From: Methylotenera_A sp049687015
GTDB lineage: Bacteria > Pseudomonadota > Gammaproteobacteria > Burkholderiales > Methylophilaceae
Assembly (NCBI GenBank): GCA_049687015.1
Contig: JBAVIP010000029.1
Span: 1-64,000, forward strand
DNA: 64,000 bases
Reading direction: 5' to 3'
The notes below the pieces were generated by a model, which saw only the letters and a list, made by a program, of their open reading frames with translations, had not been told where the DNA came from and made no database searches. Shown here in pieces: positions 8,602 through 17,031 of the stretch. A program made the position numbers and the translations under genes. Position 1 is the stretch's first letter. Each line of letters starts with the position of its first letter.

Positions 8602-8811
8602 TTACTGTTTGGTTTTATGAGTGACTTCGCCTTCAATCGTCGTGCCGTTCTTCTCATCCTCATCTGCGGCTTGCCCTTCTTTCATGGCCTTCTTAAACTC
8701 ATTGACTGCGCCGCCCACATCACCGCCAATATTACGTAATTTTTTAGTGCCAAATATCAACACCACAATCAACAATACAATTAACCAATGCCATAAACTG
8801 AATGAACCCAT
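8602..8811 (-). CDS. tatA: Sec-independent translocase pore subunit TatA
   Basis: A 69-residue protein with one N-terminal helix (FSLWHWLIVLLIVVLIFG), the FGTKKLRNIGGDVGG hinge and amphipathic helix, and an acidic tail. It polymerises to allow passage of folded proteins. First of tatABC, 9 bp after the HIT-protein gene. Confidence 0.96.
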   Translation of the reverse strand: MGSFSLWHWLIVLLIVVLIFGTKKLRNIGGDVGGAVNEFKKAMKEGQAADEDEKNGTTIEGEVTHKTKQ

Positions 8812-8820
8812 AATAATCTC

Positions 8821-9159
8821 CTAAGTATTAGCGCTCGGCAAACCACCGCCAAACACGTGAATATGCAAATGAAACACTTCCTGCCCACCCTCGCGGCCAG
8901 TATTGATGAGGGTTTTAAAACCCGTTAAACCTTGTTCTTGTGCCAATTTTGGCACCAACAACAGCGCTTTCCCAAGCAAAGCCTGATGTGCCGCACTGCA
9001 ATCCTTCAAACTTTCCACATGCAGCTTTGGCACAATCATGAAATGTATTTTAGCCATTGGCTTGATGTCGTTAAATGCAATCACATCGTCATCTTCATAG
9101 ATTTTTTTAGCTGGAATTGCACCGCCAACGATTTTGCAAAAAATGCAGTCATCACTCAT
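8821..9159 (-). CDS. HIT-family nucleotide hydrolase/transferase (HinT-like)
   Basis: A 112-residue histidine-triad protein: start DDCIFCKIVGGAIPAKKIYE, and near the C-terminus HLHIHVFGG, the active-site HxHxH motif. HinT relatives hydrolyse phosphoramidates of AMP. It overlaps the end of hisE by 4 bp, so is translationally coupled, and precedes tatA, a common order in Betaproteobacteria. Confidence 0.95.
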   Translation of the reverse strand: MSDDCIFCKIVGGAIPAKKIYEDDDVIAFNDIKPMAKIHFMIVPKLHVESLKDCSAAHQALLGKALLLVPKLAQEQGLTGFKTLINTGREGGQEVFHLHIHVFGGGLPSANT

Positions 9160-9473
9160 TTTGCACGGCCTTCTTTCTCATCAATGCCTGATAAGCCTTC
9201 TCGACGCGCCAATTCGTCCAGAACATCTTGCGGCTTTAAGTCTGCCTTAGCCAGCATCACCAGCGTGTGAAACCACAAATCAGCAGTTTCATAAATAATC
9301 TCCTGCTTATTGCCGCCCTTGGCTGCCAGTACAGTTTCCGTGGCTTCTTCGCCCACTTTTTTAAGGATGCTGTCCATGCCTTTGGCGTACAGTTTAGCCA
9401 CATACGACGAGGCCGGATCAGCACTTTTGCGCTGCTCCAATAACTCTGCCAATCTGTTTAGCACATCATTCAT
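9156..9473 (-). CDS. hisE: Phosphoribosyl-ATP pyrophosphatase
   Basis: A 105-residue all-alpha MazG-like enzyme for step 2 of histidine synthesis. The metal-binding signature GEEATETVLAAK lies at about 41-52, followed by YETADLWFHTLVML. It is encoded separately from hisI, which lies 16 bp upstream, rather than as the enterobacterial HisIE fusion. Confidence 0.96.
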   Translation of the reverse strand: MNDVLNRLAELLEQRKSADPASSYVAKLYAKGMDSILKKVGEEATETVLAAKGGNKQEIIYETADLWFHTLVMLAKADLKPQDVLDELARREGLSGIDEKEGRAK

Positions 9474-9489
9474 ATTTGTGAGCTTCAGC

Positions 9490-9879
9490 CTAATAAATAT
9501 CTTTAGGGTCTTTAATTACTGGCTGATCGACCAACCAGTGACCATTTTCCAGTTTCTTAAAAAAACAATTATGACGTCCAGTATGACAAGCAATGCCGCC
9601 AACTTGCTCAACACTTAACAATATTACATCTTCATCGCAATCCAGGCGAATTTCATGCACTTTTTGAAGGTGGCCAGATTCTTCGCCTTTGCGCCATAGC
9701 TTGTTACGTGAGCGCGACCAATACACCGCATGCCCAGTATCATTAGTCAACTGCAAGGCGTCACGGTTCATCCAGGCAACCATCAGCACTTTGCCTGTGC
9801 CATGTTCCTGCGCAATCGCCGGCACAAGGCCGTTTACATCCCAGTTTATTTCGTCTAACCAATTCATTTTCTTGGCCAA
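9490..9879 (-). CDS. hisI: Phosphoribosyl-AMP cyclohydrolase
   Basis: A 129-residue enzyme of histidine step 3. Motifs: MVAWMNRDAL, VYWSRSRNKLWRKGEESGH and the metal-binding DCDEDVILLSVEQ-GGIACHTGRHNCFF region. A standalone cyclohydrolase domain. It is 1 bp from the hisF stop. Confidence 0.97.
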   Translation of the reverse strand: MAKKMNWLDEINWDVNGLVPAIAQEHGTGKVLMVAWMNRDALQLTNDTGHAVYWSRSRNKLWRKGEESGHLQKVHEIRLDCDEDVILLSVEQVGGIACHTGRHNCFFKKLENGHWLVDQPVIKDPKDIY

Positions 9880-9880
9880 T

Positions 9881-10648
9881 TCATAGCCTGACTTCTATTC
9901 CATGTTGCTGCATATATTCTTTAGCTTGCTGCACAGTATATTCGCCATAGTGAAAAATACTTGCAGCCAGCACCGCATCTGCGCCACCTAATTTGATGCC
10001 ATCCACCAAATGCTGCAAATTACCAACACCGCCTGAAGCGATGAGCGGCACATCCACGGCATTTGAAATCGCACGGTTCAATGGATTATTAAAACCGATT
10101 TTCGTTCCGTCCCGGTCCATGCTTGTTACCAGCAACTCGCCCGCGCCAAGGCTCACCATATATTCAGCCCATTTTACGGCATCCAGGCCTGTTGGCTTGC
10201 GACCACCGTGGGTAAAGACTTCCCACTCGAATGGCTGATTGTCTACCTTTTTCGCATCAATGGCTACCACAATACATTGCGAGCCGAAGCGGGCGGCGGC
10301 GTCTTGCACCATTTTGGGGTTGAGCACTGCAGTCGTGTTAATGCTGACTTTATCTGCACCTGCATTCAGCAAGCGGCGCACATCTTCTACCTCACGTACT
10401 CCACCACCCACTGTGAGCGGGATGAAGACCTGGCTGGCGACTTCTTCAATGATATGCAAAAGCAAACCACGGTTATCTGAGCTGGCAGTAATATCTAAAA
10501 ACGTAAGCTCATCCGCGCCCTGGTCGTCATAACGCTTGGCAATTTCAACCGGGTCGCCGGCATCGCGCAACTCAAGGAAATTCACGCCTTTTACAACGCG
10601 CCCATCAGTCACATCTAGACAAGGAATAATGCGCTTGGCTAAACCCAT
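9881..10648 (-). CDS. hisF: Imidazole glycerol phosphate synthase, cyclase subunit
   Basis: A 255-residue TIM-barrel enzyme starting LAKRIIPCLDVTDGRVVKG, with catalytic Asp12 and a second acidic site in VVAIDAKK near residue 130. With HisH it converts PRFAR and ammonia to IGP and AICAR. Its ATG overlaps the hisA stop by 1 bp. Confidence 0.98.
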   Translation of the reverse strand: MGLAKRIIPCLDVTDGRVVKGVNFLELRDAGDPVEIAKRYDDQGADELTFLDITASSDNRGLLLHIIEEVASQVFIPLTVGGGVREVEDVRRLLNAGADKVSINTTAVLNPKMVQDAAARFGSQCIVVAIDAKKVDNQPFEWEVFTHGGRKPTGLDAVKWAEYMVSLGAGELLVTSMDRDGTKIGFNNPLNRAISNAVDVPLIASGGVGNLQHLVDGIKLGGADAVLAASIFHYGEYTVQQAKEYMQQHGIEVRL

Positions 10649-11385
10649 TAGCTTAATTCATCAGCAAGTTTTTGCGCAGCTGCAAAATCAATCGTGCCTT
10701 CGTAAATCGCACGGCCAGTAATCGCACCAATAATACCCTCGTGCGCAACCGCACACAGACGCTTAACGTCTTCCAGATTAGTTAAACCGCCGCTCGCAAT
10801 CACAGGTATCGTCAGCGCCTGCGCCAGCGCTACCGTGGCTTCAATATTCACGCCGGTCAGCATACCGTCGCGGCCAATATCAGTATATACAATTGAATTA
10901 ACACCATAATCTTCAAACTTTTTGGCTAAATCGATCACATCATGCCCAGTGAGCTTAGACCAGCCGTCAATCGCCACTTTTCCGTCTTTCGCATCCAAGC
11001 CCACCATAATTTGGCCAGGGAAGGCATAGCAAGCCTCGTGCAAAAAGCCTGGTGTTTTCACTGCCGCGGTACCGATAATCACGTAGCTAATACCACTATC
11101 CAAATAGCGCTCAATCGTATCTAAGTCGCGAATGCCGCCACCCAGTTGAATAGGAATATCGCCGCCCACCGCGCTGACAATAGATTTAATAGCGGCTTCG
11201 TTCACAGGCTTGCCGGCAAACGCGCCGTTCAAATCCACCAGGTGAAGCCGTTTTCCACCAAGATCAACCCAGTGCCGCGCCATGGCGCCAGGGTCTTCTG
11301 AAAATACGGTAGACTCTTCCATCAGGCCTTGTTTTAAACGCACACAGTGGCCATCTTTAAGATCAATTGCAGGAATGATAAGCAT
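10648..11385 (-). CDS. hisA: ProFAR isomerase
   Basis: A 245-residue TIM-barrel enzyme beginning MLIIPAIDLKDGHCVRLKQG, with catalytic Asp8 and the second Asp in VYTDIGRDGML. It catalyses the Amadori rearrangement in histidine step 4. It is separated from hisH by 87 bp, the largest gap in the his genes apart from the hps flanks. Confidence 0.98.
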   Translation of the reverse strand: MLIIPAIDLKDGHCVRLKQGLMEESTVFSEDPGAMARHWVDLGGKRLHLVDLNGAFAGKPVNEAAIKSIVSAVGGDIPIQLGGGIRDLDTIERYLDSGISYVIIGTAAVKTPGFLHEACYAFPGQIMVGLDAKDGKVAIDGWSKLTGHDVIDLAKKFEDYGVNSIVYTDIGRDGMLTGVNIEATVALAQALTIPVIASGGLTNLEDVKRLCAVAHEGIIGAITGRAIYEGTIDFAAAQKLADELS

Positions 11386-11432
11386 GATTGTTATTAATTA
11401 ACTTTAGAGAGGACAATAAAATAATTCAAGGT

Positions 11433-11496
11433 TTCCAGTTTACCAAGTTTTAGCTTGCCAAAATTTAGTTTATTAGGGCTTCCAGTTTACAAAGTT
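11433..11496. repeat. Partial direct duplication of the 3' end of hisH
   Basis: TTCCAGTTTACCAAGTT (11433-11449) is repeated as TTCCAGTTTACAAAGTT (11480-11496), a 16/17 match offset by 47 bp. The second copy encodes the last residues of HisH (NFVNWKP); the first lies in the hisH-hisA gap. This fits a short local duplication beyond the stop codon. Confidence 0.5.
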
Positions 11497-12117
11497 GCTG
11501 AGTAATTGCAAGCCAGCTTGCGCACTTTTTTCCACATGAAATTGTGTGGCGAAAATATTTGCGTGCGTCACTGCGCTGGTAAAACGGTTTGGATATTCGG
11601 TTTCGCCAGCGGTAACTGCGCTATCCCGCGGAGCTACATAGTAGCTATGTACATGATAAAACCTGGTCGCATCTTCAATACCTGCCCACAGGGGATGAGG
11701 CTGCGTTTGATACACTTGATTCCAGCCCATATGTGGTACTTTTAATTTCTCACCTTTTTCGTCAAACATCTGGTCATGCGCAAAGCGCTTTACATTGCCT
11801 TTTAGCAAACCCAAGCCCGCAGTATCGCCCTCTTCTGAGTGATCGAACAACAACTGCATACCAATACAAATACCTAAAAAAGGCTTATTTGCAGCGGCAT
11901 GTATGACAGCACTGCGCAAATTGCGTAAATCCAGCTCGCGCATGCAATCTGGCATGGCACCTTGACCTGGGAAAACGACGCGCGCCGCGCGTTGAATCAC
12001 TTTAGCCTCGCTGGTGACGACGATCGATTTGCCGGATGCCACATGCTCAACCGCCTTGGACACCGAGCGCAAATTGCCCATGCCGTAATCAACAACCGCA
12101 ATATCTACTTTTTGCAT
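11473..12117 (-). CDS. hisH: Imidazole glycerol phosphate synthase, glutaminase subunit
   Basis: A 214-residue class I amidotransferase. The nucleophile is Cys84 in FLGICIGMQLLF and the His/Glu pair is in ATQFHVEKS near residue 195. It makes ammonia from glutamine and channels it to HisF. Start MQKVDIAVVDYGMGNLRSV is typical. It lies 19 bp after hisB. Confidence 0.97.
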   Translation of the reverse strand: MQKVDIAVVDYGMGNLRSVSKAVEHVASGKSIVVTSEAKVIQRAARVVFPGQGAMPDCMRELDLRNLRSAVIHAAANKPFLGICIGMQLLFDHSEEGDTAGLGLLKGNVKRFAHDQMFDEKGEKLKVPHMGWNQVYQTQPHPLWAGIEDATRFYHVHSYYVAPRDSAVTAGETEYPNRFTSAVTHANIFATQFHVEKSAQAGLQLLSNFVNWKP

Positions 12118-12136
12118 GGAGAGTCAAACTTAGCGT

Positions 12137-12724
12137 TTATAAGCTGCCCTTGGTGGACGGCATGATACCCGACATGCGTTCGTCATAAGTAACGGCCATG
12201 CGCAAGGCACGTCCAAAGGCCTTGAATATCGTTTCAGACTGGTGATGTGCGTTATGGCCTTTGAGGTTATCGATATGCAGCGTCACATTGGCATGATTCA
12301 CGAAACCCTGAAAGAATTCATGTATCAAATCGACATCGAACTCGCCAACTGCAGCACGCGTGAATTCGCAATTAAACTCCAAGCCTGGGCGGCCTGAACA
12401 ATCAAGCACCACGCGGCTTAAAGCTTCGTCCAGCGGAACATAAGCGTGACCGTAACGATTAATGCCTTTTTTATCGCCCAGCGCCTTTGTAAAAGCTTGG
12501 CCCAGCGTAATGCCAATGTCTTCTACCGTGTGGTGCGCATCAATATGCAGATCACCTTTGGCCTGTACACTAATATCCATCATGCCATGGCGAGCAACCT
12601 GATCAAGCATGTGATCGAGAAATCCCAGGCCAGTATCGAATTGGGATATGCCAGTGCCGTCGATATTAATAGCGACCGTAATCTGCGTTTCTAAGGTGTT
12701 GCGTGTAACTTCTGCTTTGCGCAT
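12137..12724 (-). CDS. hisB: Imidazoleglycerol-phosphate dehydratase
   Basis: A 195-residue monofunctional IGP dehydratase with the two metal-binding repeats HHTVEDIGI and HHQSETIFKAF. The phosphatase domain of enterobacterial HisB is absent, so histidinol-phosphate phosphatase must be encoded elsewhere. It follows the hps terminator by 100 bp, so it may need its own promoter or read-through; I found no convincing promoter in the gap. Confidence 0.97.
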   Translation of the reverse strand: MRKAEVTRNTLETQITVAINIDGTGISQFDTGLGFLDHMLDQVARHGMMDISVQAKGDLHIDAHHTVEDIGITLGQAFTKALGDKKGINRYGHAYVPLDEALSRVVLDCSGRPGLEFNCEFTRAAVGEFDVDLIHEFFQGFVNHANVTLHIDNLKGHNAHHQSETIFKAFGRALRMAVTYDERMSGIMPSTKGSL

Positions 12725-12823
12725 ATTTATTTAAACATTAAAAAAATCAATTATTTAACGGTATTTTAACTCAAACTTGGTTGCGCGCGCACTAAATTCT
12801 CTATCTGACACAAGGTGCAACAA

Positions 12824-12849
12824 AAAAGCCGACTTAAAAGTCGGCTTTT
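12824..12849 (-). terminator. Intrinsic terminator of hps
   Basis: The 10-bp inverted repeat AAAAGCCGAC (12824-12833) / GTCGGCTTTT (12840-12849) starts 16 bp after the hps stop. On the minus strand it is followed by a run of six T, a canonical Rho-independent terminator. It separates hps from hisB. Confidence 0.85.
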
Positions 12850-12864
12850 AATTTCAAACAACAG

Positions 12865-13797
12865 TTATTTAGCTGCGTCTGCTGGTGCCGCTTCTGCAGG
12901 AGCCGCCTCAGCTGGTGCTGCTTCTGCTGGAGCCGCCGGAGCTATCTCAGCTGGTGCCGCTTCTGCCGGAGCTGCCTCAGTTGGTGCTACTTCTGCTGGA
13001 GCAGTCGCATCGGCTGCTGGAGCAACTTGCTCAACTGCTGCTGGTTCTGCAGCTGGCATTTCTTCAGTAGATTTACCACCTTTAAGCAAATATAAACCTA
13101 GCAATACAGCGCCTGCAATTAATGCCCATGGCAATAATTTACCCATACCGCCTGCACTTGCGTTACCAGCACGTGCTAAGCCAGTGATCTCAGCTGCTGA
13201 GGCTGCTGGATCCGCTGCGCCATAAATCGCCGCACCTGCAACCACAATGTCAGCGCCTGCATCTACCACTTGACGCACTGTTGCAGCTTTTACACCGCCC
13301 GCAACAGAAACTTTAGCACCTGTGTTTAAACCAGTTACCATTGCTAAATCAGCAAATGGTGTTTGGCCAGCAGCTTGTTGGTCCAAACCAGTGTGCACAC
13401 CAATGATATGTGCACCCAATTTAGCCACTTCTAATGTGCGTGCTTTTTTATCAGTAACGTTGATCAAGTCAACTTGTGCCATTTTGCCGTATTTGTTAGC
13501 AACATCAATCACACCTTTAATTGTGCCGATATCAGCTGTGCCTAACACGGTACAGATGTCTGCGCCAGCTTTGTAGAATGGCTCAGCTTCGTAGAAACCG
13601 GCATCCATGGTTTTTAAGTCAACCAGGATTTTATTGTTTGGGAATTTTGCGCGTAGTGTTTTAAGTAATTCAATGCCGTTATGCTTAATGCATGGTGTAC
13701 CGATTTCTAAAATGTCTACATGCGGCGCAACTTTAGTTGCCAGTGCCACTGTTGCGTCAAAATCTAGTGAATCTAATGCCATTTGGGTTTGTGCCAT
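12865..13797 (-). CDS. hps: 3-hexulose-6-phosphate synthase with C-terminal membrane segment and Ala/Pro/Glu tail
   Basis: A 310-residue protein. Residues 1-210 are a full HPS of the OMP-decarboxylase superfamily, with Glu31, Asp60, Lys62 and Asp65 (DLKTMDAG) in the expected active site. HPS condenses formaldehyde with ribulose 5-phosphate. Usual HPS ends near residue 210; here a Gly/Ala linker leads to a hydrophobic segment (221-238, LLPWALIAGAVLLGLYLL), then a tail of APAEA-like repeats to residue 310. Strong ribosome site CGGAGG at 13813-13808. Flanked by hisC and hisB but with its own apparent promoter and terminator. The tail suggests membrane tethering (inference). Confidence 0.93.
   Translation of the reverse strand: MAQTQMALDSLDFDATVALATKVAPHVDILEIGTPCIKHNGIELLKTLRAKFPNNKILVDLKTMDAGFYEAEPFYKAGADICTVLGTADIGTIKGVIDVANKYGKMAQVDLINVTDKKARTLEVAKLGAHIIGVHTGLDQQAAGQTPFADLAMVTGLNTGAKVSVAGGVKAATVRQVVDAGADIVVAGAAIYGAADPAASAAEITGLARAGNASAGGMGKLLPWALIAGAVLLGLYLLKGGKSTEEMPAAEPAAVEQVAPAADATAPAEVAPTEAAPAEAAPAEIAPAAPAEAAPAEAAPAEAAPADAAK
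12868..13014 (-). repeat. Low-complexity APAEA-type repeats in the hps tail
   Basis: Codons for residues about 262-310 encode near-tandem APAEA/APTEA/APADA units; two units make a 30-bp near-repeat in the DNA. Ala and Pro dominate and acidic residues recur every five positions, predicting an extended, acidic, disordered chain. Repeat number is likely to vary between strains. Confidence 0.8.
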
Positions 13798-13908
13798 GAT
13801 GCTTATTCCTCCGAACTTACTCTAAATATTCGATTAAAAATTTAATATTTTGTAGTTGATTTAATTAAATTTTACAAAACATTATTTGCACATTTTGTAC
13901 ATTCGCAC

Positions 13909-13938
13909 ATCATAACCGCAATTCGTTATTTATTTCAA
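13909..13938 (-). promoter_or_regulatory. hps: Candidate sigma-70 promoter of hps
   Basis: On the minus strand TTGAAA (13938-13933, 5/6 match) and TATGAT (13914-13909, 5/6 match) are spaced 18 bp. The start would be near 13902, giving an untranslated leader of about 105 bases in the AT-rich hisC-hps gap. With the terminator this makes hps a separate transcription unit. Confidence 0.55.
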
Positions 13939-14001
13939 CAATTTGGTTGCATTTGATTAAAAAACAAGCAGTTTATTCACATACATTTTATTTTTTAAGG
14001 C

Positions 14002-15069
14002 TCATTCAGGTTGTAAAATCCTGGAAAGACTTTGGATTAATGCCTGTGATTGTTGATCGGTACCAATAGTAATGCGCAAATAATCTGAAATACGCACAGG
14101 ATTCTTAAAGTGCCGCACCACAACGCTTTGTTCACGCAATTTTGTGGCTAAATCGGCACCGCTCTTGATTTTATGCTTTACGAAAATAAAATTGGCACCA
14201 GAGGGCAGCACTTCAAAACCTAATGCCTGCAACTCCTTTACCAGAGCCATTCGAGTGGCTGTCACTTTTGTACAAGTCTCTTCAAAATAAGCTTTATCTT
14301 GCATGGCAGCGACAGCGCCAGCCTCGGCAAACCGATCGATTGGGTATGAATTAAAACTATCTTTAACGCGAATCAGCGCTTCGATCAAGTCTTGATGGCC
14401 AAGCGCATAGCCTACGCGCAAACCTGCTAACGAGCGTGCCTTTGACAGCGTTTGTACGACTAGCAAATTAGGATAAGTATTGATTAGCCGAACGGCAGAT
14501 TCAGTACCAAAATCCACATACGCCTCATCGATCACCACGACCGACTCGGTATTGGCTTTCAACAATTTCTCAATTTCTGCCAGCGCCAGTGGAACACCTG
14601 TCGGTGCATTGGGATTTGGGAAAATAATGCCGCCATTCGGCCTGTCGTATTCCTTCACCTCAATTTCGAAGTCCGCATTGAGCGGAATTGTTTCGTACTC
14701 AATGTCATACAGCCCGCAATACACAGGGTAAAAACTGTAGGTGATATCAGGGAAAAGCAAAGGCCTGTCATGCTTGAGCAGTGCTTGAAACACATGCGCC
14801 AATACTTCGTCAGAACCATTGCCGACAAATACTTGATTGCTCTGCAAGCCATGATATTCGCTGATTGCTGCTTTCAGCTTATCTGAATTCGGATCAGGAT
14901 AAAGGCGCAAAGTGTCTGCGGCCTCTGCCTGCAAAGCCGCGATTACCTTGGGGCTTGGCCCATAAGGATTTTCGTTGGTATTGAGCTTGATTAGATTGTT
15001 GAGCTTGGGCTGCTCGCCTGGCACATAGGGCGTCAACCCGTGCACAACATCGCTCCAAAACTTACTCAT
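14002..15069 (-). CDS. hisC: Histidinol-phosphate aminotransferase
   Basis: A 355-residue fold-type I PLP enzyme. Landmarks: NTNENPYGPSP near residue 30, VVIDEAYVDFG, and the PLP-lysine motif TLSKARSLAGLRVGYA. It transfers an amino group to imidazole acetol phosphate. Start codon overlaps the hisD stop by 8 bp. It ends 205 bp before the hps ATG. Confidence 0.97.
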   Translation of the reverse strand: MSKFWSDVVHGLTPYVPGEQPKLNNLIKLNTNENPYGPSPKVIAALQAEAADTLRLYPDPNSDKLKAAISEYHGLQSNQVFVGNGSDEVLAHVFQALLKHDRPLLFPDITYSFYPVYCGLYDIEYETIPLNADFEIEVKEYDRPNGGIIFPNPNAPTGVPLALAEIEKLLKANTESVVVIDEAYVDFGTESAVRLINTYPNLLVVQTLSKARSLAGLRVGYALGHQDLIEALIRVKDSFNSYPIDRFAEAGAVAAMQDKAYFEETCTKVTATRMALVKELQALGFEVLPSGANFIFVKHKIKSGADLATKLREQSVVVRHFKNPVRISDYLRITIGTDQQSQALIQSLSRILQPE

Positions 15070-16363
15070 TTTTTAGCCGATATTCTGCGCTACGTGCGTG
15101 TGCCTGCAAACCTTCGCCATGCGCCAGAGTTAATGCAATTTTGCCTAACTTTTGCGCACCCGCTGATGACACCATAATCAAGCTGGAACGTTTTTGGAAA
15201 TCATACACACCTAAAGGCGAGCTAAAACGCGCCGTGCGCGAGGTCGGCAACACGTGGTTTGGCCCTGCGCAATAGTCGCCAAGCGCTTCGCAGGTATCGC
15301 GACCCATAAAAATCGCACCTGCGTGTTTGATTTTTTTCGCCATTTCTTGCGAATTTTCGACCGATAACTCCAGGTGTTCCGGCGCAATGTAGTTGCTTAT
15401 TTGGATTGCCTCATCCAAGTCTTTTACCAAAATGAGCGCGCCGCGATTAGTAATGGAGGTGTCAATAATATCTTTACGCGGCATTTCCTGTACCAGCTTT
15501 TGCATGCTCGCTGCAACTGCATCCAGAAAAGCTGCGTCCGGAGAGAGCAAAATTGCCTGTGCAAGCTCATCATGCTCTGCCTGGCTGAATAAATCCATGG
15601 CAATCCAATCCGGGTTGGTCTTGCCATCGCAAATCACCAGAATCTCGGATGGCCCCGCCACCATATCGATGCCCACCACACCAAACACGCGGCGCTTGGC
15701 CGCCGCCACGTAGGCGTTGCCTGGGCCAGTGATTTTATCGACTTGCGGAATCGTTTGCGTGCCATATGCCAACGCGCCCACGGCTTGCGCACCGCCAATG
15801 CAAAACACACGGTCAACGCCAGAAATGGCTGCTGCTGCCAACACCAAAGCATTTTTTTCTCCATTTGGCGTTGGCACGACCATAATGAGTTCTGCTACGC
15901 CCGCCACTTTGGCCGGAATCGCATTCATCAACACCGAGGAAGGATAAGCCGCTTTACCACCCGGCACATAAAGCCCAACACGGTCGAGGGCAGTCACTTG
16001 TTGCCCTAGCAAGGTGCCGTCAGCTTCCGTATAGCTCCACGATTGCATCACTTGTTTTTCGTGATAGTTTTTGACTCTATCAGCCGCTGCCTGCAAAGCC
16101 GCGCGCTGATTGGCTGGCAGGCCATTTAATGCAGCGGTTAATGCGGCTTTGCCAATTTCCAGTTCTGCCAGATTGCTTGCGTTGGTCTTGTCAAAACGGT
16201 TGGTGTATTCCAATACTGCGGTATCGCCACGCGCTTTCACATCTTTTAAAATGTTGGCCACGACGACATCCACACTGTCATCTTGCGCAGTCTCAAAAGC
16301 CAGCAAAGCTTTTAAATCTGCGTCGAATGACTCATTTTGGGTCGATAAACGGCGGATTTTCAT
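15062..16363 (-). CDS. hisD: Histidinol dehydrogenase
   Basis: A 433-residue zinc enzyme for the final two oxidations of histidine synthesis. Signature regions: GLYVPGGKAAYPSSVLMNAIPAK is typical of the substrate/NAD face, IDMVAGPSEILVI, and SQAEHDELAQA with zinc/catalytic residues; GPNHVLPT lies near the C-terminus. Located 13 bp after hisG and overlapping hisC. Confidence 0.98.
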   Translation of the reverse strand: MKIRRLSTQNESFDADLKALLAFETAQDDSVDVVVANILKDVKARGDTAVLEYTNRFDKTNASNLAELEIGKAALTAALNGLPANQRAALQAAADRVKNYHEKQVMQSWSYTEADGTLLGQQVTALDRVGLYVPGGKAAYPSSVLMNAIPAKVAGVAELIMVVPTPNGEKNALVLAAAAISGVDRVFCIGGAQAVGALAYGTQTIPQVDKITGPGNAYVAAAKRRVFGVVGIDMVAGPSEILVICDGKTNPDWIAMDLFSQAEHDELAQAILLSPDAAFLDAVAASMQKLVQEMPRKDIIDTSITNRGALILVKDLDEAIQISNYIAPEHLELSVENSQEMAKKIKHAGAIFMGRDTCEALGDYCAGPNHVLPTSRTARFSSPLGVYDFQKRSSLIMVSSAGAQKLGKIALTLAHGEGLQAHARSAEYRLKNE

Positions 16364-16376
16364 TTTTACTATTTTT

Positions 16377-17012
16377 TTACTTTATTGCAGAAGCAAACGC
16401 GTCCAAAATCGGTTGCAACTGGCTGCGATTCAGCTTTAAAGAAGCCTGATTCACAATTAAGCGCGAACTGATATCACCTACTTCTTCGACTGCTTTCAGA
16501 TTATTGGCGCGCAAAGTATTGCCTGTGCTGACCAGATCCACAATCGCATCTGCCAAACCAACCAGCGGGCCAAGTTCCATGCTGCCATAAAGCTTAATCA
16601 AATCAACATGCATGCCTTTGGCAGCGAAGTGTTCGCGCGCTACTTTTACATATTTAGTTACCACCTTAAGCCGCGCACCCTGACGGATACTGGCCTCATA
16701 ATCAAAATCGTTGCGCACTGCCACCATCATCTTACATTTGGCGATTTGCAAATCCAGCGGCTGATACAATCCTTCACAGCCGTGTTCATCCAGCACATCT
16801 TTACCTGCAATGCCCAGATCGGCTGCGCCATACTGCACATAAGTCGGCACATCCGTCGCACGCACGATAATCAGGCGCACATCGTCGCGATTGGTAGGCA
16901 GAATGAGTTTACGAGAAGATTCAGGATCTTCCAGCGCATAAATACCTGCCGCTGCCAATAATGGCGTGGTTTCTTCAAAAATACGGCCTTTTGATAATGC
17001 GATTGTAATCAT
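16377..17012 (-). CDS. hisG: ATP phosphoribosyltransferase, short form
   Basis: A 211-residue enzyme of the HisGS type: start MITIALSKGRIFEETTPLL, and PRPP-binding LVSTGNTLRANNL near the end. It lacks the C-terminal regulatory domain of long HisG, so it needs HisZ for activity and feedback control. No hisZ is in this window. It commits PRPP and ATP to histidine synthesis. Confidence 0.96.
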   Translation of the reverse strand: MITIALSKGRIFEETTPLLAAAGIYALEDPESSRKLILPTNRDDVRLIIVRATDVPTYVQYGAADLGIAGKDVLDEHGCEGLYQPLDLQIAKCKMMVAVRNDFDYEASIRQGARLKVVTKYVKVAREHFAAKGMHVDLIKLYGSMELGPLVGLADAIVDLVSTGNTLRANNLKAVEEVGDISSRLIVNQASLKLNRSQLQPILDAFASAIK

Positions 17013-17031
17013 ACGTTTTTAGTTAAATAGC

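Noticed and set aside
12868..13014. Repeat array considered as a CRISPR or VNTR outside genes
   Set aside because: The units are in-frame codon repeats of the hps tail with no spacers of unique sequence.
12815..13225. Long open frame on the plus strand encoding repeated GAASAGAA-type sequence
   Set aside because: It is the antisense shadow of the APAEA repeat tail of hps; no ribosome site and composition follows from the complementary repeats.
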